A stretch of 64,000 bases of DNA, taken from assembly GCA_964030475.1 (NCBI GenBank), contig CAXIPT010000011.1, positions 539,673 to 603,672 on the forward strand, given 5' to 3'. Positions 26,601-41,600 of the stretch are shown piece by piece. The stretch's first letter is position 1, and the number at the start of each line of letters is the position of its first letter. This DNA comes from Tethya wilhelma. Taxonomy: Eukaryota > Porifera > Demospongiae > Tethyida > Tethyidae. Both the position numbers and the translations under genes were made by a program. The notes under the pieces were generated by a model, which ran no database searches, was not told where the DNA came from, and saw only the letters and a list, made by a program, of their open reading frames with translations.

Positions 26601-29600
26601 CTCACCTAGGCTTGATCGCTTTACCGTTGAAATGGGTCCTGGAATCATCACTCTGAGCTTCTCTGAATCTGTGGACGTCACTACCTTTGATCCAACTGCA
26701 CTCTTATTAATGAACACCCCCAATGTAGGCAGTGCTGCTTTCCAAAGACCTCTTACTGGAGGAGAAGTGCTGGATGGAAATGGACCTGTTGTACGACTCG
26801 AGCTGAACTTCGAAGATGTCAACTTTATCAAAGCAGAGACAATGTTCTTTACCAGCGAGATCAACTCTTACATTTCACTAACATCTGAAGCTGTGAATGA
26901 CACCCAGGGTAACCCTATAGTACCTATTGCTAATACTACCGGACAACAAGCTGGGTTTTTCCAGAGAGATGCCATTCCTCCAACTCTCTTGAACTTTACT
27001 CTCGATCTCAATTCCAATACTCTCATTCTCACATTCTCTGAAACTGTAGACACTCAGACATTCGTACCAGAATCAGTGACTCTTCTCTCCTCGCCTTCTG
27101 ATACTCCCACCTCCAGCTACCCACTCACTGGTGTGGACAGAGTCACTCAAACCGTCTTTGCTACTCTGGACGTCTATCTAACCCTAACCGATGCGAATAA
27201 TTTGAAACAAGATCTTGATTTGGGCACGATTCCTAATACAACCTACATTACTCTTGGTATGAACAGTATCTCTGATACCAGTGGCAACAACATTACTGGT
27301 ATTGTAGCTCTCGATGCTCTACAAGCCATGGCTGTGATTCCTGATGAAACTCCACCCACCCTTCAGTCGTTCACTCTCGAAATGGCTTCAGAAGTACCAC
27401 CTGTTGTACTCTCACTTACCTTCTCTGAGACGGTAAATGCAGGCTCTTTGGACATAACGGAAATAACCCTCAGTGAATCATCCGACGGTACTGGTCAAAG
27501 ATATACTCTCACTTCAAACAGCACAGTCGACCTAGTCAACTCTTTCATCCTCCGTGTAACACTCGGTTCTGGCGACTTGGAAGCAATTCGTGACCAACCT
27601 CCGATCGGTCAAGCACGTAATACCACCTATTTGTCTATGCCAACTGGAACTGTGCTAGACCAAGCATCACAGCCATCTGTAGCCATACCAGCTGCAATGG
27701 GTCTTATGTCCGATCCCATTACTGCCGATTTCATCCCACCTGTTTTGAGTGGATTCACTCTGGACAAGAACCTAGGCTATCTCATTCTCACCTTTTCCGA
27801 GAATGTCGAGTCTTCGACCTTTGACCCTAACATGGTCACGCTATCAAATGGAATGAGCGAAAGTCACATGATTACTTCGACCAACGTTTTTCCAAGCAGT
27901 CTTCACCTCGTGACGATCCCCCTCTCCTCTTTCGATCAAAATGTGATCAAAAACAGCACCACGCTTGGAAATAGTGAGAACACCACCTTCATTTCTTTCC
28001 CAGCTGCTGTAGTTGAAGACATTGCTGGAAATGATGCTCTCATGGTTGCGTCATACATGGCCGATGAAATTATCCCTGATGAGACAGCTCCTATCGTTAC
28101 AACCTTCAATATTGACTTCCAGACGATGGAGATAATGCTAGAATTCAGCGAGCCTGTTGATGCTAACACACTGGACGTGAGGCATATCACTATTCAGAAC
28201 GAACAAGCACCTTTTCCTTCACTCTCCTACTCTCTGACTCTAGCTAGCAACATCACTACTTCTAATTTAAGCACACTGCTCACTTTCAGACTGAGTGATT
28301 TTGACCGTAACAACATCCAGAGCATCGCAAACCTTGGCACTAACAATTCGGACACCTTCCTTGCTGTAAATCCAGAAGCCATTAGGGACACGAGTGGAAA
28401 CATGGTTCAACGTATTTCTCCAACACTTGCTCGACCTGTTTCAGCATTTGAAATTGACACGGTTCGGCCAACTCTCGTTTCTTTTGGACTGGATCTCAGT
28501 CGAAGTGTCCTACTACTTTCTTTTGCTGAAAGTGTCGACACACTCACTCTAAATCTCTCGAAAATCTTTCTCCACGATTCTGGTTCCAACAATGTGGTCA
28601 TGTTCCTCAACAGTTTCCCTACCACTGGAGTGACCAGTGTTGTCCAACTAGCTATCTCACAATCCGATTTCACACAGCTTGGTGACTCTGGGCTGTGTAT
28701 TGATGGAACCAACTGTTTCGTTGATCTTGAAGAAGAGGCTGTCTTTGATACAGTGGGATTGTCTTCACTTGCTGCTGTAAATGTCCCTCTTGGTGAATTC
28801 ACCAATGATACCACTCCACCTAGGCTTGTTGACTTTACCAGCTTTGATAGCGGAGTTGGAGTGCTCAATATCACCTTTTCTGAAGCTGTTGATGTAGCCA
28901 CTCTGAACACAAGTGCCATTGTTGTACAGTCTTTCTTTGAAGAGGCAGAACAAAGCCATCGTTTGAGCCCAAATCTTCAAGCTACTGTAGAAGCAGGCTC
29001 CTTTGTGAGCATCCAACTTTCAGAGGAAGATATAACCGCCGTCAAGATCTTGAACGGTCTCTGCACGCTACGTAGCAATTGTTACATCACAGCTGATGCA
29101 GGAATCATTGCTGACGTGTCTGGAAATCCAAGCTCCCCAATTCCAGAAGGTGCCCCTGGACAGATTGTCAATTTCCTCAATGAAGATGCAATCAGTCCTA
29201 CTCTACAAGATTTTGATTTTGATCTTAACACTGGACTACTCACACTCTACTTCAATGAGCCTGTGGACACAGATAGCTTGAATCTTGCCGGAATCACTCT
29301 CCAATCCAACCAAGGTGGTTTGTCAACAGTGGATAGCTACTCACCATCATCGGCCAATATCACAAGTCGTGACGAAATGACAACCGTACTTTTACAGCTT
29401 TCTCCTTCTGACATCAATGCCATCAAAGACTTCCCAACTTTGGCCCTGGATCAACTCACAACATTGCTATCAATTGCTCCTTCTGCTGTGAGTGACCTAG
29501 CCACTAGGCCTAATCCAGTGTCTCCCATAACTCCAGAGTTTGCAATGCCTGTCAACAACTATACTGCTGATACAACTGGTCCTACTTTGATGGGGTTCCT

Positions 29601-32600
29601 TCTCGATCTGAACATGGACCGATTGAGCTTGACTTTCAGTGAATCTGTCAGCAAATCTTCCCTGGTCTTCAGCAGTGTGACTCTGTACTCTACCAACTCT
29701 TCCAGCAATGCTGACGACTTCTCCATCTCACTTACCAACGGAACTTTCACTCAACCTGAATCTGACTTCTCGCAAATTGTCACCATTCTTCTCGACAATG
29801 CAGACATTGAGAGAATCAAGAGCAACTCCTCTATTGGTACTAATGTATTCAACACCTACTTGGAACTCACAGCTGGTGCTATTCGTGACAGAGCTGCAAA
29901 CAACTTTTCACTTGATGGTGAACGTCTACCTGCTTCTGAGATTATCGTGGATGTCACAAGACCCGAGTTAAATTCGTTTCAATTCAGTATTGAAAGTGGT
30001 CGTTTAACTCTCAGTTTCAATGATGTCGTAAATGTTTCGACATTTGTGGCATCTGCTTTCATCATCCAAGATGCAGAGACTCGCACCACATCTTACCAAC
30101 TCACGCGGTCTAGCACTACAAGCAGTTCTAATGGCTACACCATTGTCATACAAATATCACCACAAGATCTGCTCAACATCAAACTGAGACCAGGACTTGC
30201 CAAATCCAGGAACACCACCTTCCTGGCCATGCGGGCTAATGCCATTGATGACATCGCTGGTGTAGATGTGCTTGCTATTACTGATGGAAAGGCTCTCCAA
30301 GCTGAATTCTACGAAGCTGATTTTGCAGCTCCTGAACTTCAACATTTCGAGCTAGACCTAGACACTGGAGAGCTAGTATTCTTCTTCGATGAAGCTATCA
30401 ACCAGTCATCCCTTGAAATTGGTCTAGTAAGAATCTACTCCAACATGGCTGGTAGTCAACGGTACCCATTCACTGGATATGACAACATCAGGACTAGCTC
30501 TGATGCGACTACACTGTATGTTATGGTCAATCGTGATGATTTGAATGAACTCAAAGTGAATACGGATTTTGCTACTGGTACTGCAGATAGTTTCATCAAT
30601 GTGCAAGCAAACTATATCATTGACTTGGCATCTAATGGTTTCGAATCTGACTTTACTGGGTTTACCCTACAAGCCAGAAACTTCACAAATGATACCACCC
30701 CTCCCAACCTTGATATGTTCACCATCGACATGAATGTGGGAGTGCTGTATCTTTACTTCTCAGAGGCTGTGCAAACAGTCAACGTGACTGCATACACACT
30801 TCAGCCTAACATCAATTCTCTATCAGTGCCTCAACAGCGCTACCAGCTAACAGATTCTGTAGCTACACGTGTCAATCGCAATGATTTCACAATCACGTTG
30901 TCTCAGACTGATCTTAACGCCATCAATGCTATACCACAGCTGGCTTTCAACAGAGCTACCACTCATCTGGCTATTGAACCAACAGGTGCTGTGGACTATT
31001 TGGAAAATATGATTGTGGAAGTGACAGCAGAGAGTGGAATCAGAGCTATGAACTACACTGATGATGACACACCACCAGATTTCAGTGGCTTTGTCTTGGA
31101 TCTCGATTCTAACACACTCTCGCTGACTTTTGACGAAGTTGTGCGAGCTAGTTCTATTTTCTTCCCTGGAATTACCATCCATAGTTCGAGATTCCCCAAT
31201 GCTGATTCTTACACCCTCACGAATGGTACGACCCCTCAAGCTGATTCTACAGTACTAAATCTCATTCTGAGTCTACCAGACTTGGCTGCCTTGCAGCTCC
31301 AAGAAGGTCTTGCTACCAATCCATTCACAACTATTATCTCTTTAAATTCCAGCACTGTGAGGGATGTCAGTGGAAATGGTGGTAACCCTGTGAATGAAAT
31401 AACACAGAGCTCAGCTTTCACTGCAAGGGATCTTATCCCTGACACATCTCCTCCAAGGTTGGTTGAATTCAGTCTCGATCTTTCCAACCAGATGGTAACA
31501 CTCACATTCTCCGAGTTTGTGAACGTAGATAGCTTGGTGTTTGGCAACATCCAGATTGTCAGCACGCAAGATGTTGCTACTGCTGTTAGTGTTGGACTAG
31601 CAAACTCCGGACTTGTTGCTAACCAGACCAACAGCTCTGAAGTAGCCATCCAGCTGAGTCCTATTGACTTCCTAGCCATGCAGAGGATACCATCTTTAGC
31701 CTCTCTGCCTTCAAACACCTATGCTTACATTGAGAATAACTCTCTTGCTGATTTGGCTGGGAATCTGTACCTGGCAGAAACACCTCGAAGAGTTTCTGAT
31801 ATTGTTCCTGATACTTCTAATCCAGTGCTGGAAAGATTTGCTCTGAATCTTGGCCTTCGCCGATTAATATTAACTTTCTCTGAGCCTGTGGATGTTTCTA
31901 CCATCATGATTACCCAGTTGAGTGTTCACAGTACTGTAAATGGTCCACCACTGTCACTAACTACTAACAGTACAGTCATAGATGTTAGTTTTGATAACAC
32001 TGAAGTCTCTATTTCCATCGGAGCTGCTGATGACAGTCTTGTACTCATGGGCCCTCCTCCAGCTGCAACTACTATCAACAACACTTTCATCTCCATCACA
32101 AGCTCATTCATAATGGACTATGCCTTAAATCCCATCATTGCTATCCCATCACTTCCATCACGTCCTACACCTCTGCAAGCTTTTGAAATCCAGGATGACC
32201 GACTGCCACCATCTCTGCTGCAATTCACTCTCGATCTTAACACTGGTGTTATAATTTTTGACTTCTCTGAAGAAGTCAACCTTGACACATTTGATGCTGG
32301 CAATATCACTGTGCAGAATGACCTTGTGTCACCTTCTGTATCATTTGCATTGAGTGGAGGTACACCACAGCGTCAAGGCACTTCACAAGTTAGATTAGAG
32401 CTTCTCTCAGCTGATCTAAATAGGATCAAGCTTGAATCAAACTTGGCCATGACAGTCGCAGACACTGTGCTTTCTCTAACTGAGTTTGTGATTGCAGATA
32501 CATCAGGCTCTCTACTTGTGCCCATCACTTTGGAAGCCAATGGCCTAGTTCCTGATACTTCAGCACCAACTGTTGACAGATTTGATCTAGATCTTGACAG

Positions 32601-35600
32601 CGGAACACTGCTCTTGTATTTCTCAGAGTTTGTGGTAAGAACAGCCACGTTTATGCCTAGCTCTATTTCTTTGCAAGAAGCTGGAGGCTTTCCTAGCACA
32701 ATGGTTTCATTCACTAGTGGTACAACAATCAGTGGGAACGCAATTGATATCATTACAGTGGATATATCTGAAGATGACCTTCAAATGATCAAGCTTGCTC
32801 CACTTTGCACCAGAGACAGTGATTGTTTCCTCACTATTGCTGGAGGAGTAGTCAATGATTTGTTTGGAGAATCAAATTTAGCTCGAGGTATCAACAGCCC
32901 CGTGACTATTGGAAACTTCACCCCAGACACCACTCCACCAATGCTACTGAGTGTACCAGCCATTGATATGGATGTTGGTTTCATGACTCTCAGATTTGAT
33001 GAACCACTTAACATTTCCACAGTAAACATCACAGCTTTTATGCTACATGGCTCTTTCTCACTTCAAAGCAACCCTCCTACCTACTCCCTAGTCAACAGCA
33101 CAGTTGACATCAGTGCTGATGGACAGAGTATCACAATTGACTTCTCTGATGATGATTTTGACGCCATTAGACTAGAAGGTGGACTCTGTGTCAGTGACAC
33201 GACTTGCTTTCCTCGTTTCTCCTCAAATTTTATCGAAGATGTGAGCGGAAATCCTGTCATGGCTGTCGAACCTGTGACTAGGTTCATTGATGCTATCAAT
33301 GCTATTGTTGATGCCTTCACACAAGATTTGACGTCACCAAATCTCACAGCTTTCGATCTTGACTTGAACAATCGCATCTTGACTCTTGAATTTGATGAAC
33401 CGGTTGACAGTGGAAGCCTACAGTTTACCGATCTCAGGCTGCAGTCATCTCCAGATACAATGCCAGCTGCTATTGTTGATTTCACACTATTCAGCACAGT
33501 TACAGTCAATGGCCGTTCTCTTGAAATTGAGATCGGAGATGTTGCACAAATCTTGGCCCGTGATCTTGGAAGAAACAGAGATGATACCTGGTTAGTGCAC
33601 AGCTCAATGCTGATCACTGACACAACTGGGCAGGCGGTCAATCCTCACATAGCTGGCATGAATGCTCTACAAGTTAGAGTGCTATTTGCCGACAGCATAC
33701 AACCAACCCTACAGACTTTCCGCCAGTTTAACGTGAATGACGGCACTTTTGTGCTTGTCTTCTCCGAACCAATGAGTGTGAGTTCTATTGTACCTCAGCT
33801 GATATCCTTCCATTCTGCACTCACTGATGGTGAAACATACAACCTGACAGACTACAACAACATCACGTCTTCGGACAGTGAGACTGTTTTGACCATCACA
33901 CTCACCGACTCTGATGCCCGGGCTCTGAGGTTCAATGAATTTCTCGTGAGTTCAGCAGGTACAACCCTTATCTCTCTGGCTGAGGGTGCATTTACCGATA
34001 TTGCTGGAAATGATGTAGAAGCTAGCCAAAGATTCCCGGTCATAACCTTCCCGACTGATATCACTTCTCCACGACTGGATGGTTTTGATCTCGATATTGA
34101 TAGCGGACTTCTTACGCTCTCCTTTGACGAAATTGTTGACAGAAACAACTTTGATCCGACAGAAGCGACCATCTTTGCCACCAACAACGTCAGCAATACT
34201 GACCCATTGGATGAATACATTTTGACCGGTGGTGTGCTGACTAATACTAGAAACAGTCATATTCTTGAACTAATGCTTTCAGGAGCTGATCTTAGCATAC
34301 TGATGTCAAGAGCCAATCTTGCTCAATCTAGAAACACAACCTTCCTGTCATTTGATCGAGATTTCGTGACAGACTTGAGTGGCAATACCATCGTACCTAT
34401 GGAGAGAGTGCAAGTCACAAATTATACTGAGGACACCACTCGTCCTTTCCTGAGGAGTTTCACTTTCAATATTTCATCTGCTACACTCGAACTGGAATTC
34501 TCTGAATTTGTGATTGCCGATTCATTTAACGTTAGAGAGATCACACTGCTTAACACGAATGACACTGAGATGAACTTCACCTCCTATACTCTAACTGGAG
34601 GGACGTTGCTACCTTCTCAAGGACTGCAGATACTGACTGTGCTCCTGACTGATACTGATTTGAATATAATCAAAGATGATCCCAACTTTGCCACGATTGA
34701 AACTAACCTCTATCTCTCAGCAACAGAAAATACCGTTACTGATGGTTTTAACCGACCATTGATTCCTATCCCATTGGAAAATCCTCAACGTGTTGCTGAT
34801 CACATTGGTGACAATGTCCCGCCAACTTTGGTAAGTTTCAGTTTTGATCTGAACACGGGTATTCTGCTACTGACATTTGATGAAGTGGTTAATGAGACTT
34901 CTTTTGACGTAACTAAAGTGAGGCTTGTTGGAGATATGGGAGCACAGTATGACCTTACTGGAGGTGAGTACAGAGCTGTTTCGCTGCCCGTCATACTTGT
35001 CAATCTCACTCGTGAAGATTTAGACAGTATCAAAACCGATTTCAACCTGTTTGTCTCTGAAGAAACATCTTCAATCCAACCTCGAGCCAATCTTGTTGCA
35101 GATACAAGTGGCAACCAGCTAGTCGAGTCTCTCAATCTGGTCTCCACTCCATCTTTCTTTCCCGATATTAATCGGCCATCCCTTACTAACTTTACTCTAG
35201 ACCTGGACTCTGACATTCTCACTCTTCAGTTCAATGAAACTGTCGACACCAATAGCATTCAAGTTGATGAGATATTCCTTCAGCCTGTTGCTAACACAAC
35301 CACCACTATCCCACTAACTGGTAGCACAGTGCTTTCAGGACCGGGTCCTCTTGTGAGCATCCAGATCAGTTTTGAAGCTATCACTCTTATAAAACAGAGT
35401 CGTGTGCTAGCTATCTCTCGCAGGACGACTTTCATCTCCTTCAACGAGACCGCTCTCAATGACACCTCAGGTAATTCTGTGGTCCCGATCGATCAGATGA
35501 CAGCTCGGAGAGCTTACAGGTACATTAGAGATGAAACTCCACCCACTTTTATCGGCTATGCTCTAGACTTGGATGCTGATATTCTCAGTCTTACGTTCTC

Positions 35601-38600
35601 TGAAACTGTTGACACAATGAGTGTTAACTTTTCGGCCATAACTCTCGGATCTTCAGATCTTCCAAGTGCTACCACGTACACCCTGACAGGAGGTGAGATA
35701 GTCCCACTTGTGGACAGTCCTGTGATCAACATTCGGTTTTCATTTGACGATATCAATGAAATCAAGCGTCTTAGGCGTCTTAGAAATCTTGTCTTCTCTC
35801 CTTCATCCACTTACCTGACTCTGGAGAATAGCACCATCCTTGATATGGCTGAGAATGAGCTGGTTGGAGTAATGTCTGAACTTATAGTACCTAGCACAGC
35901 ATTTACAGATGATGCCACTCCTCCAACTTTGCTATCTTTTGACATCATGACAAATGGTACAGAACCTATGGAAATTGTGCTAAGATTCTCAGAGACTGTT
36001 ATTGTTAGCTCACTAAATCTGAGAGCTGTGACTATCCTCATTTCCAACAGTAGCGATCCAGTGTTGAACTACACTCTCTCTGGTGGTACAACAAGTGTTG
36101 GTGACTCACCAAACGTAACAATATTTGTCACAGCTACTGATCTTGGCGCCATACAAGCCAGAGCTCCTCTTGCACAGTTTCCTAACATGACATATCTCTC
36201 TCTAGCTGAAAATTCAGTGAGGGACACTTCTAATCAATTCATTGAAGCTCAAGGTCCTATAATTGTTACCAACTATAATGCAGATTTGAGCAGGCCAAGC
36301 GTACAAGACTTCTCTCTTGATATGGACAACGGACGTCTGGATATTACTTTCACAGAACCAGTTCAAGTCATCACATTCAGCGTACTCACTGTCTCTCTCC
36401 AAGCTGAGAGCAATGGTAGCGCTAGTGTCACTCTGTCAGCTACTAGCATGCTTCTGACTGTGGAAGATGGTACAATAATGTCTATACAGATCAGCAACAG
36501 TGATTTGAACCAGCTGAGAGAGATACCAACATTAGCTGTGAGCCAGAATTCAACCAATCTTGTCCTTGCTCCACAAGTGCTGGACATTGCTAGCAACTTG
36601 GTCATTGAAATCACCTCTTCAGATGCACTCAGAGCTACCGACTTCATCGAAGATACCACTGCACCTGACCTACTTGGTTTCGATCTGAACATGATGGATG
36701 GAATATTTACATTCAGTTTCGATGAAACTGTCAACGCCTCCTCCATCAACCCTAGAAGGCTACAGTTCACCAACATGGATGGCACTGCAGTGTACATGCT
36801 CACCAGCGGCAATAGCAGCTCTCTCTACAGTGACATAGTTGTGTTTGATTTGACGGAAGTTGACCACAATGGCCTCAAAGCTGTGGATGGCCTAGCAACT
36901 GTTGTCAATAACACCTTCTTGAATCTCCTGTCCAATGCAATAACAGACATGAACGGCAACCCGAATTCACTTAGATTTATAGAACCAGTTACGATCTTCA
37001 CCAGAGATGTTGGCAATCCTGTATTGGATTCGTTCAACATTGATGTCAATGCTGGCCAACTGACTCTGTCATTTGATGAAACTGTGAACACAAGCTCACT
37101 CCAAATTGCAGATCTCCTGCTTCGAGATAGCGTTGGAGGTCAGGCTTACAATCTGAACACAAGTGAAGTAAATCATGGACCAAGTTCCGTGGTACTGGTG
37201 GAGCTATCAGATGATGATTTGAACGAGCTGAAGAGACTGAGAATCTGTCTTTCTAGCACAACCTGTCTTCTTTCTTTCCCCACTAGCTTGGTGGACGACA
37301 TGGTAAGACGACCTGTTGTAGCCATTCCTGATGCCATGCCTCGGCCAGTCAGTGGCCACACCCCAGACACTACCAACCCAATCCTTGTTGACTTTGCCGA
37401 GTTCAATCTCATCACACGACAAATAACTACAGCTAGTCGAGTCTCTCAATCTGGTCTCCACTCCATCTTTCTTTCCCGATATTAATCGGCCATCCCTTAC
37501 TAACTTTACTCTAGACCTGGACTCTGACATTCTCACTCTTCAGTTCAATGAAACTGTCGACACCAATAGCATTCAAGTTGATGAGATATTCCTTCAGCCT
37601 GTTGCTAACACAACCACCACTATCCCACTAACTGGTAGCACAGTGCTTTCAGGACCGGGTCCTCTTGTGAACATCCAGATCAGCTTTGAAGCCATCACTC
37701 TTATAAAACAGAGTCGTGTGCTAGCTATCTCTCGCAGGACAACTTTCATCTCCTTCAACGAGACTGCTCTCAACGACACATCAGGTAATGCTGTGGTCCC
37801 GATCGATCAAATGACAGCTCAGAGAGCTTACAGGTACATTAGAGATGAAACTCCACCCACTTTTATCGGCTATGCTCTGGACTTGGATGCAGATATTCTC
37901 AGTCTTACGTTCTCTGAAACTGTTGACACAATGAGTGTTAACTTTTCGGCCATAACTCTTGGATCTTCAGATCTTCCAACTGCTACCACGTACACCCTGA
38001 CTGGAGGTGAGATAGTCCCACTTGTAGACAGCCCTGTGATCAACATTCGGTTTTCATTTGACGATATCAATGAAATCAAGCGGCTTAGGCGTCTTAGAAA
38101 TCTTGTCTTCTCTCCTTCGTCCACTTACCTGACTTTGGAGAATAGCACAATCCTTGATATGGCTGAGAATGAGCTGGTTGGAGTAATGTCTGAACTTATA
38201 GTACCTAGCACGGCATTTACAGATGATGCCACTCCTCCAACTTTGCTATCTTTTGATATCATGACAAATGGTACAGAACCTATGGAAATTGTACTTAGAT
38301 TCTCAGAAACTGTTATTGTTAGCTCACTAAATCTGAGAGATGTGACTATCCTCATTTCCAACAGTAGCGATCCAGTGTTGAACTACACTCTTACTGGTGG
38401 TACAACAAGTGTTGGCGACTCACCAAACGTAACAATATTTGTCACAGCTACTGATCTAGGTGCCATACAAGCCAGAGCTCCTCTTGCACAGTTCCCTAAC
38501 ATGACATATCTCTCTCTAGATGCAAACTCAGTTATGGACACTGCTAACCGATTAATTGAAGCTCAAGGTCCTATAATTGTTACCAACTACAATGCTGATT

Positions 38601-41600
38601 TGAGCAGGCCAAGCGTACAAGACTTCTCTCTCGATATGGACAACGGACGACTGGATATTACTTTCACTGAACCAGTTCAAGTCATCACATTCAGCGTACT
38701 CACTGTCTCTCTCCAAGCTGAGAGCAATGGTAGCGCTAGTGTTACTCTCTCAGCTACTAGCATGCTTCTGACAATGGAAGACGGTACAATAATGTCTATA
38801 CAGATCAGCAACAGTGATTTGAACCTGCTGAGAGAGATACCAACATTAGCTGTGAGCCAAAATTCAACCAATCTTGTCCTTGCTCCACAAGTGCTGGACA
38901 TTGCTAGCAACTTGGTCATTGAAATCACCTCTTCAGATGCACTCAGAGCTACTGACTTCATTCAAGATACCACTGCACCTGACCTACTTGGTTTCGATCT
39001 GAACATGATGGATGGAATATTTACATTCAGCTTTGATGAAACTGTCAACGCCTCGTCCATCAACCCTAGAAGGCTACAATTCACCAACATGGACGGAACT
39101 GCAGTGTACATGCTCACCAGTGGCAATAGCAGCTCTCTCTACAGTGATGTAGTTGTGTTTGAATTAACGGAAGTTGATCACAATGGCCTCAAAGCTGTGG
39201 ATGGCCTAGCAACCGTTGTCAACAACACCTTCTTGAATCTCCTGTCCAATGCAATAACAGACATGAACGGCAACCCGAATTCACTTAGATTTATAGAACC
39301 AGTTACGATCTTCACCAGAGATGTTGGCAATCCTGCATTGGATTCGTTTGACATTGATGTCAATGCTGGCCAACTGACTCTGTCATTTGATGAAACTGTG
39401 AACACAAGCTCACTCCAAATCTCAGATCTCCTGCTTCGAGATAGCGTTGGAGGTCGGGCCTACAATCTGAACACAAGTGAAGTAAATCATGGACCAAGTT
39501 CCGTGGTACTGGTGGAGCTATCAGATGATGATTTGAACGAGCTGAAGAGACTGAGAATCTGTCTTTCTAGCACAACCTGTCTTCTTTCTTTCCCCACTAG
39601 CTTGGTGGACGACATGGTAAGACGACCTGTTGTAGCCATTCCTGATGCCATGCCTCGGCCAGTCAGTGGCCACACCCCAGACACTACCAACCCAATCCTT
39701 GTTGACTTTGCCGAGTTCAATCTCATCACACGACAAATAACTTTCATCTTCTCCGAAACCATCAACGTGGCTACATTTAACTCCACCCAGCTGACTCTCC
39801 AGTCTTTCTTCACAGATGAAGCACCGACTGTAACCTTCACTCTAGGAGCAGTCACGACACTAACAACAGATGATACTACCCTCACTTTCATGCTGACTGA
39901 GAGCGATCTCTTTGCCATTAAAGACATGGAGAGGCTATGCAGCATCAGAGCTAACTGCTACATTGTCATATCCAATGCTACAATTGCAGACACTTCGGGC
40001 AATGCAAACGATCCCATCTTGCAAGAATTTCCGGGCCGAGTGGTGACAAGGTTCATCAATGACCTTGTCCACCCAGTTTTATACTCCTTTGACTTGGACA
40101 TGAACACCGGCCTCTTGATGCTGAACTTTTCCGAGCCGGTAGAAGTTGAAGAAATTGACCCGACTGGAATCACTATTGTATCAATGGCGAATGCTTCTCT
40201 CTCAGAGCAGTACACGCTGACTGGTGGTACCACTAACAACACTAATGGAGATGTGATCGTCTTCTTGCAGCTGAGTGATGAAGATGTTAACGCTATAAAG
40301 ACAAGAACCTTTGCAAAATCCCGAACAGATACCCATCTCATTGCAGCTACAACGACAGTGACTGATGTCTCCTTCTCAAAGAATCCACTTGTTGAAATTG
40401 ACATTGCCGATCCACTTTCAGTTTCAACATACACACCCGACACCACTCCTCCAGTTCTAGAGTCATTCCAGATCGATTTGAATGTGGACCAACTCATTTT
40501 CACTTTTGATGAACCTGTCATGACAACAATGGTCACATTTACACGCATAACTCTGCAAAATGACTCAGCAGTTCCCGTATTTTCCCGCCAACTTGTTGGA
40601 GGTACTGTGCTTACAGGTCAAAACTCTTCTCAGGTGGTAGTTGCTCTGTTGGACCCAGAAGACATTCGAGTCATCAAACTTATGGACGGATTTGGCACAG
40701 AGGTTAACAATACTTTCATCTCTCTCGCCATGGCTGCCTTCTTTGATACTGCAGCTATGGGTAACCCTAACGACCCTCTAGCAGCAATGGCCGCCACTTT
40801 CCACACCAGAGATACACAGCAAGCTAGACTTGTGTCTTTCTCCATCGACATGCAAACTGGACAGCTGGATCTAACTTTCAATGATATAGTTCTTGCTGAC
40901 ACGCTAGATGCTTCTGCAATTGGCATCCAGAGTGAACAAACTGATGTTAATTTCACTGCTGTTCGACTGTCTAGCTTATCGACTACCAATAGCTCTGATG
41001 GCTACTACATTACTGTGTATATCCACCCTGCTGATTTACTGAGGATCAAGTCTGTGCCTGGACTTGCTGTTGATATGAATAGCACTTGGATTACCATGCA
41101 AGCTTTTGCTATTGATGATGCATTTAATGTTGATGTGTTAGCTGTTACCAATGGCAATGCTATTCCAGTTACGACCTTCACTGCCGATACAGTTCCTCCA
41201 GAAGTTGATGGATTCATACTTGATCTTAACACTGGAGAATTGAACATCACATTCACTGATACTGTTGATCACATGTTACTCAATGTAACACTTTTGACCA
41301 TTTTGAGTGATCGAACACCAACCTATTCTCTACCACTCAGTGATGGTGATGTACGTAGATCAGTGGATGGTTACACAATCGCAGTGACACTGAGAGAAAG
41401 TGATTTGAATCAGCTCAAAAACAACACAATGTTTGCTACAGAAATTTCAAACACTTACCTAACCATCGGACCTAACGCAGTTCCAGATCTGGCTGGAAAC
41501 TATCTTGCTGAAGTGCCTCTTGCTTCACTGATACGAGCTACCAATGTCACAGTGGATATGACGGGTCCAGAACTGAGAGCGTTTGATCTGGATCTGAATG

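Larger units (their letters stand above)
30319..41185 (+). repeat. Super-unit 3: 23 domains plus a 6-domain duplicate, 10,867 bases
   Basis: As written this unit is 10,867 bases; minus the 2,314-base duplicate it is 8,553, matching the others. Cys domains are at 32806 and 33187 (positions 7 and 8), at 37246 and again 39560 (position 19 in each copy), and at 39938 (position 20). Position 16 is lengthened (MTNGTEPMEIVLRF) in both copies. The closing signature IDDAFNVDVLAVTNGNA starts near 41111. Confidence 0.85.

Noticed and set aside
37430..37485. The TAA at 37483-37485 as the true end of the plus-strand protein
   Set aside because: It lies 57 bases after the duplication joint, in a frame that is wrong for the duplicated sequence. 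The shifted frame continues with the same domain family for 26 kb.
35116..39742. The duplication as ordinary unequal crossing-over between repeat domains
   Set aside because: The joint connects non-equivalent places of two domains, includes one extra base and breaks the frame, whereas homologous exchange between domains would be in frame and in register.
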